Shown: one piece after another, positions 29,769-32,507 of the stretch
How the letters are laid out: each line of letters begins with the position of its first letter
Position numbering within the stretch: the first letter of the stretch is position 1
Assembly: GCA_028691835.1 (NCBI GenBank)
Contig: JAQUYN010000025.1
Location: forward strand, 1 to 32,507
Direction of reading: 5' to 3'
DNA length: 32,507 bases
Source: Alphaproteobacteria bacterium
Lineage (GTDB): Bacteria > Pseudomonadota > Alphaproteobacteria > UBA9219
Made by a program: the position numbers and the translations under genes
The notes under the pieces: model-generated
Seen by the model: the letters and a program-made list of their open reading frames with translations, nothing else
Told to the model about the DNA's origin: nothing
Databases searched by the model: none

Positions 29769-30827
29769 ATGACCAATATAACGCCGCCCATACCCGTCAC
29801 AGTCTTAACTGGTTATTTGGGGGCGGGGAAGACCACGTTGCTTAACCGTATTTTATCTGAAAAGCATGGCAAGAAATATGCGGTTATTGTTAATGAGTTT
29901 GGCGAGGTTGGGATTGATAACGATCTGATCATCGAAGCCGATGAAGAGATTTATGAGATGAGTAATGGCTGCGTGTGCTGCACCATTCGCGGCGACCTCA
30001 TCCGTGTGATTGGGGGTCTTGTCAGGCGGTCGGGACGTTTCGACGGCATCTTGGTGGAAACGACAGGTCTTGCCGACCCGGCCCCCGTTGCGCAAACTTT
30101 TTTCACGGACCGTGATATTGCGGCCAAGACCAAGTTGGACAGTGTGATTACGCTCGTCGATGCTTATCATGTGTGTGAGCAGTTGAAGAACTCGCCCGAA
30201 GTCGAACAGCAGATCGCCTTTGCCGATTGTCTTGTTTTGAATAAGATAGACCTTGTCGAGGCGGCGGACATTGAGGGCATCAAACATCTGCTTCATACGC
30301 TTAATCCTTTTGCGCGGATTCTTGCTGCCGAGCGAAGTGAGGTGAAGCTTGAGGACATTTTGGGTTTTGGCGGGTTCGACCTGAATAAGATTTTGGAACT
30401 GACGCCGGATTTTCTCACTGCCGAGGAAGAGGAAGCGGCGGCAAGCGAAGGTCATGTGCATGGTGATGGATGTGGTTGTGCCTCATGCAGCAGCGCCGCG
30501 CATGAGAATCCCCGCTTTCGCCACGATACGGCGATCAGCAGTGTGTCGTTGACCACAGAAAAACCGTTGGATGGGGATAAGATTCAGAATTGGATCAGCG
30601 AGCTTTCCGCGACGAAAGGGCCTGACTTATTGCGCTATAAGGGGATATTCAGTTTCGATGGTGAGGATAAGCGCATCGTCATTCAAGGTGTGCACATGAT
30701 GATTGAGGGCACCGTTCTTGCGCCCTGGCCGGAAGGCGCACAACGCTATAGTCGTCTTGTGTTGATTGGACGTAACCTTGATCCCCAACGGTTGCGTGTC
30801 GAGTTTCTGGCATGCGTGAAGCGGTAA
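29769..30827 (+). CDS. COG0523 (CobW/ZigA-type) GTPase metallochaperone
   Basis: A 352-residue G3E-family GTPase. Walker A is GYLGAGKT (15-22), the metal motif CVCC is at 68-71 in NGCVCCTIRGDL, the NKID guanine motif is at 158-161, and the CobW C-terminal domain ends the protein. Between the domains lies a His/Cys-rich stretch (H229, H231, C235, C237, C240, H245, H252) likely to bind zinc or cobalt. AGGA lies seven bases before the ATG. The family delivers metals at the cost of GTP. The nearby cobT gene makes a CobW role (cobalt for cobalamin) plausible, but zinc chaperones (ZigA, YeiR) have the same layout, and I see no zinc-uptake operator. Confidence 0.92.
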   Translation: MTNITPPIPVTVLTGYLGAGKTTLLNRILSEKHGKKYAVIVNEFGEVGIDNDLIIEADEEIYEMSNGCVCCTIRGDLIRVIGGLVRRSGRFDGILVETTGLADPAPVAQTFFTDRDIAAKTKLDSVITLVDAYHVCEQLKNSPEVEQQIAFADCLVLNKIDLVEAADIEGIKHLLHTLNPFARILAAERSEVKLEDILGFGGFDLNKILELTPDFLTAEEEEAAASEGHVHGDGCGCASCSSAAHENPRFRHDTAISSVSLTTEKPLDGDKIQNWISELSATKGPDLLRYKGIFSFDGEDKRIVIQGVHMMIEGTVLAPWPEGAQRYSRLVLIGRNLDPQRLRVEFLACVKR

Positions 30828-30879
30828 AACTGTGTAATACCGACCTGTGTATGAAAGCATCCCTACTGGTCACGAGAGG

Positions 30880-31069
30880 CCCTTTCAATGATACCAACCG
30901 CCCGATGAACCGACGCGCTGGGTCATGAGCGGTTGCGAGGAGATAGCCTCTTGCCGGACAGTCCTTTCCTTTAAAAACAAAGCGCCCGTCCGGCAAGAGG
31001 ATCGCGAGGCGCAGAGCGAGTGATTGACAGCAGCCCTTTCAATGAGTCCGTTCATAGACGGATTGGTAT
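30880..31069. repeat. Large imperfect inverted-repeat block in gene-free region
   Basis: The core is a perfect 13-bp inverted repeat (CCTCTTGCCGGAC at 30947-30959 and GTCCGGCAAGAGG at 30988-31000). The arms extend outward with ATGAAC/GTTCAT (30905-30910; 31050-31055) and ATACCAA/TTGGTAT (30891-30897; 31063-31069). A 12-bp direct repeat CCCTTTCAATGA occurs at 30880-30891 and 31034-31045. Short open frames inside it do not look like genes. It may be a non-autonomous mobile element or a long RNA hairpin downstream of the COG0523 gene. The rest of the 586-base interval 30828-31413 has only the two elements below. Confidence 0.7.
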
Positions 31070-31139
31070 AAGGGGAGGGCGAGGGTGGCTCCAACGTCTG
31101 CCGATTTTGCTTCGGGAGACCCTTAGTTTTTGACCCCCT

Positions 31140-31178
31140 ATATATTGTGTTTTTCTTTGCATTGCGACCACAATATAT
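31140..31178. repeat. 10-bp AT-rich inverted repeat
   Basis: ATATATTGTG (31140-31149) and CACAATATAT (31169-31178) form a perfect inverted repeat around 19 bases. It could be a regulatory site or part of the same element as the neighbouring repeats. Confidence 0.45.
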
Positions 31179-31199
31179 GGCGTTATTTTTGCTTAAAAC

Positions 31200-31270
31200 G
31201 GCCTCTCAGCGAGCTGATGATCAAAAATCGACCCTACCTACAGCTCAGCGCGACGAGAGAGGCCCATTTT
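31200..31270 (+). terminator. Stem-loop with T run, possible bidirectional terminator
   Basis: GGCCTCTC (31200-31207) pairs with GAGAGGCC (31257-31264) and is followed by CATTTTTT; an inner GCTG/CAGC pairing is visible. It lies between the plus-strand COG0523 gene and the minus-strand cobT, a good place for a terminator, although the loop is long. Confidence 0.45.
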
Positions 31271-31413
31271 TTGCTAACGTATTGAGATATAACGAATTAT
31301 ATTTTCGGTTTTTGAGGGGGCACAGAACCTCATTTTGGCTTTATCGTCTCTGGATTTTGGCTCAATGGCCGGGAGGACCCTATCGTTTTTATTGCGGTTC
31401 AGGACCCAGAGTC

Positions 31414-32507
31414 TCACCGTTCAAACAAAGCTGCCAATTGTTCGGTCATGGCCCCGCCCAGCTGATCAACGTCGGTGATGGTCACGGCGCGTTTGTAATA
31501 GCGTGTCACGTCGTGGCCGATGCCGATGGCCACAAGCTCAACAGGTGATCGGCGTTCGATCCATTCGATAACTGAGCGTAAATGCAAGTCGAGGTAGTTG
31601 TTGGGATTGGCCGACAAGGTTGAATCATCGACGGGCGCGCCATCTGATATAACCATCAGGATTTGACGTTCTTCAGGTCGCGCAAGCAAGCGATGATGTG
31701 CCCACAACAAAGCTTCGCCATCGATGTTTTCTTTCAACAGGCCTTCGCGCAGCATGAGGCCCAGATTGATGCGTGCGCGCCGCCACGGCGTGTCCGCTTC
31801 TTTATAAATGATGTGGCGAAGGTCATTCAGACGACCAGGACGCGGTGGTTTATGCGCGGCGATCCATGCTTCGCGGGATTTGCCGCCTTTCCATGTCCTC
31901 GTTGTAAATCCAAGAATTTCGGTTTTCACGCCGCAGCGTTCCAATGTTCGGGTCAGAATATCGGCGCAAGTCGCCGCTGTTGTAATGGGCCGACCGCGCA
32001 TGGATCCTGAATTATCGATCAAGATTGTTACGACGGTATCGCGAAACGTCGTTTCTTTTTCCGCTTTAAACGAAAGTGGTAGAACGGGATTGGCAATTAC
32101 GCGAGCGAGGCGGGCGGCATCAAGAAGGCCTTCTTCCAAATCAAAGTCCCAAGAACGAAGTTGTTGGGCCATCAGGCGACGTTGCAGTTTGTTGGCAAGG
32201 CGAATGATGATGTTTTGCGCGTGACGTATTTGATAATCGAGAAGTCGCCGCAAGCGTTGCAGCTCCGCTTGAGGACATAAATTCTGTGCATGCACAATCT
32301 CATCATGAGCTTTGGTGTAGGTGCGATAGGTGGTGACAAAACTTTGTGCGTCAGCTTCCCCTTTGTCGTTTTGCCGTTGATCTTGATCTTCACCGTCCTC
32401 TATCGTTTCGGACGGATCATCTTGTGCGGCGGACATTTGCATCGACGGATCGTCTGTCGCTTCACTGGGGGTGGCGTCATCTTTTACGGCTTGGGCTTGT
32501 TGCTGTT
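31414..32507 (-). CDS. cobT: Cobaltochelatase subunit CobT (5' end outside window)
   Basis: At least 364 codons, open at the right edge. The C-terminal von Willebrand A domain carries the MIDAS motif DNSGSMRG, then the [18 protein letters not shown] block and the CobT-specific [20 protein letters not shown], ending [20 protein letters not shown]. The N-terminal visible part is acidic ([14 protein letters not shown]), as usual for CobT. With CobS and CobN this subunit inserts cobalt into hydrogenobyrinate diamide in aerobic cobalamin synthesis. cobS usually lies upstream, which would be beyond the window. The call is strong. Confidence 0.95.
   Translation of the reverse strand, partial: QQQAQAVKDDATPSEATDDPSMQMSAAQDDPSETIEDGEDQDQRQNDKGEADAQSFVTTYRTYTKAHDEIVHAQNLCPQAELQRLRRLLDYQIRHAQNIIIRLANKLQRRLMAQQLRSWDFDLEEGLLDAARLARVIANPVLPLSFKAEKETTFRDTVVTILIDNSGSMRGRPITTAATCADILTRTLERCGVKTEILGFTTRTWKGGKSREAWIAAHKPPRPGRLNDLRHIIYKEADTPWRRARINLGLMLREGLLKENIDGEALLWAHHRLLARPEERQILMVISDGAPVDDSTLSANPNNYLDLHLRSVIEWIERRSPVELVAIGIGHDVTRYYKRAVTITDVDQLGGAMTEQLAALFER

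Noticed and set aside
30679-31094. Minus-strand open frames of 105 and 69 codons
   Set aside because: They overlap the COG0523 gene end and the inverted-repeat block, have no ribosome binding site, and their amino acids follow the repeat structure.

Overview
The window looks like part of an alphaproteobacterial chromosome of mid-range GC. The tail module matches alphaproteobacterial phages and gene transfer agents, and a CobT cobaltochelatase subunit lies at the right edge. I cannot name the species from sequence alone.

Positions 1-14741 are a lambda-style head plus siphovirus tail module, read almost entirely on the minus strand. In transcription order it holds gpW, portal, an S49 protease with a nested scaffold, decoration protein, major capsid, an FII-like connector, gpZ-like and gpU-like proteins, tail tube, tail-assembly chaperone G with its frameshifted GT form, tape measure, DUF2460, DUF2163, NlpC/P60 peptidase, and the start of a large tail-tip protein cut by the window. 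The last four follow the tail-end order of the Rhodobacter gene transfer agent. Two plus-strand cargo genes, an HNH-type protein and a membrane-anchored NERD nuclease-like protein, sit on either side of the tape measure gene. No terminase is seen where one would be expected, to the right of gpW. That position holds a short plus-strand N6-methylase-like gene that ends at a repeat boundary, so the prophage looks incomplete or rearranged.

Positions 15550-18720 form an accretion zone. Three collinear, diverged direct repeats of about 180 bp each carry the last 35-40 codons of the same unrecognised protein. They delimit an AraC regulator divergent from a DUF2000 gene, and then a 2-hydroxyacid-dehydrogenase-like gene.

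Positions 18852-32507 look like chromosomal backbone: a DUF389 membrane protein with a degenerate lipid-kinase-like N-terminus; a trehalose-phosphate synthase fused to a two-TM sensor-like region, followed directly by its phosphatase; a compact CheY/CheX/CheA-like signalling operon; a membrane protein with a catalytically degraded staphylococcal-nuclease domain; a COG0523 metallochaperone GTPase; and CobT (5' end outside). Imperfect palindromic repeats of about 57 bp (20830-20953, 24635-24690) and a large inverted-repeat block (30880-31069) occupy the intergenic regions.

The most informative direct observations are an A AAA AAC slippery heptamer joining the two chaperone frames, the in-frame nested scaffold start with its own ribosome binding site, the paired cargo genes around the tape measure, the triplicated gene-end repeats, and the sensor-synthase fusion.
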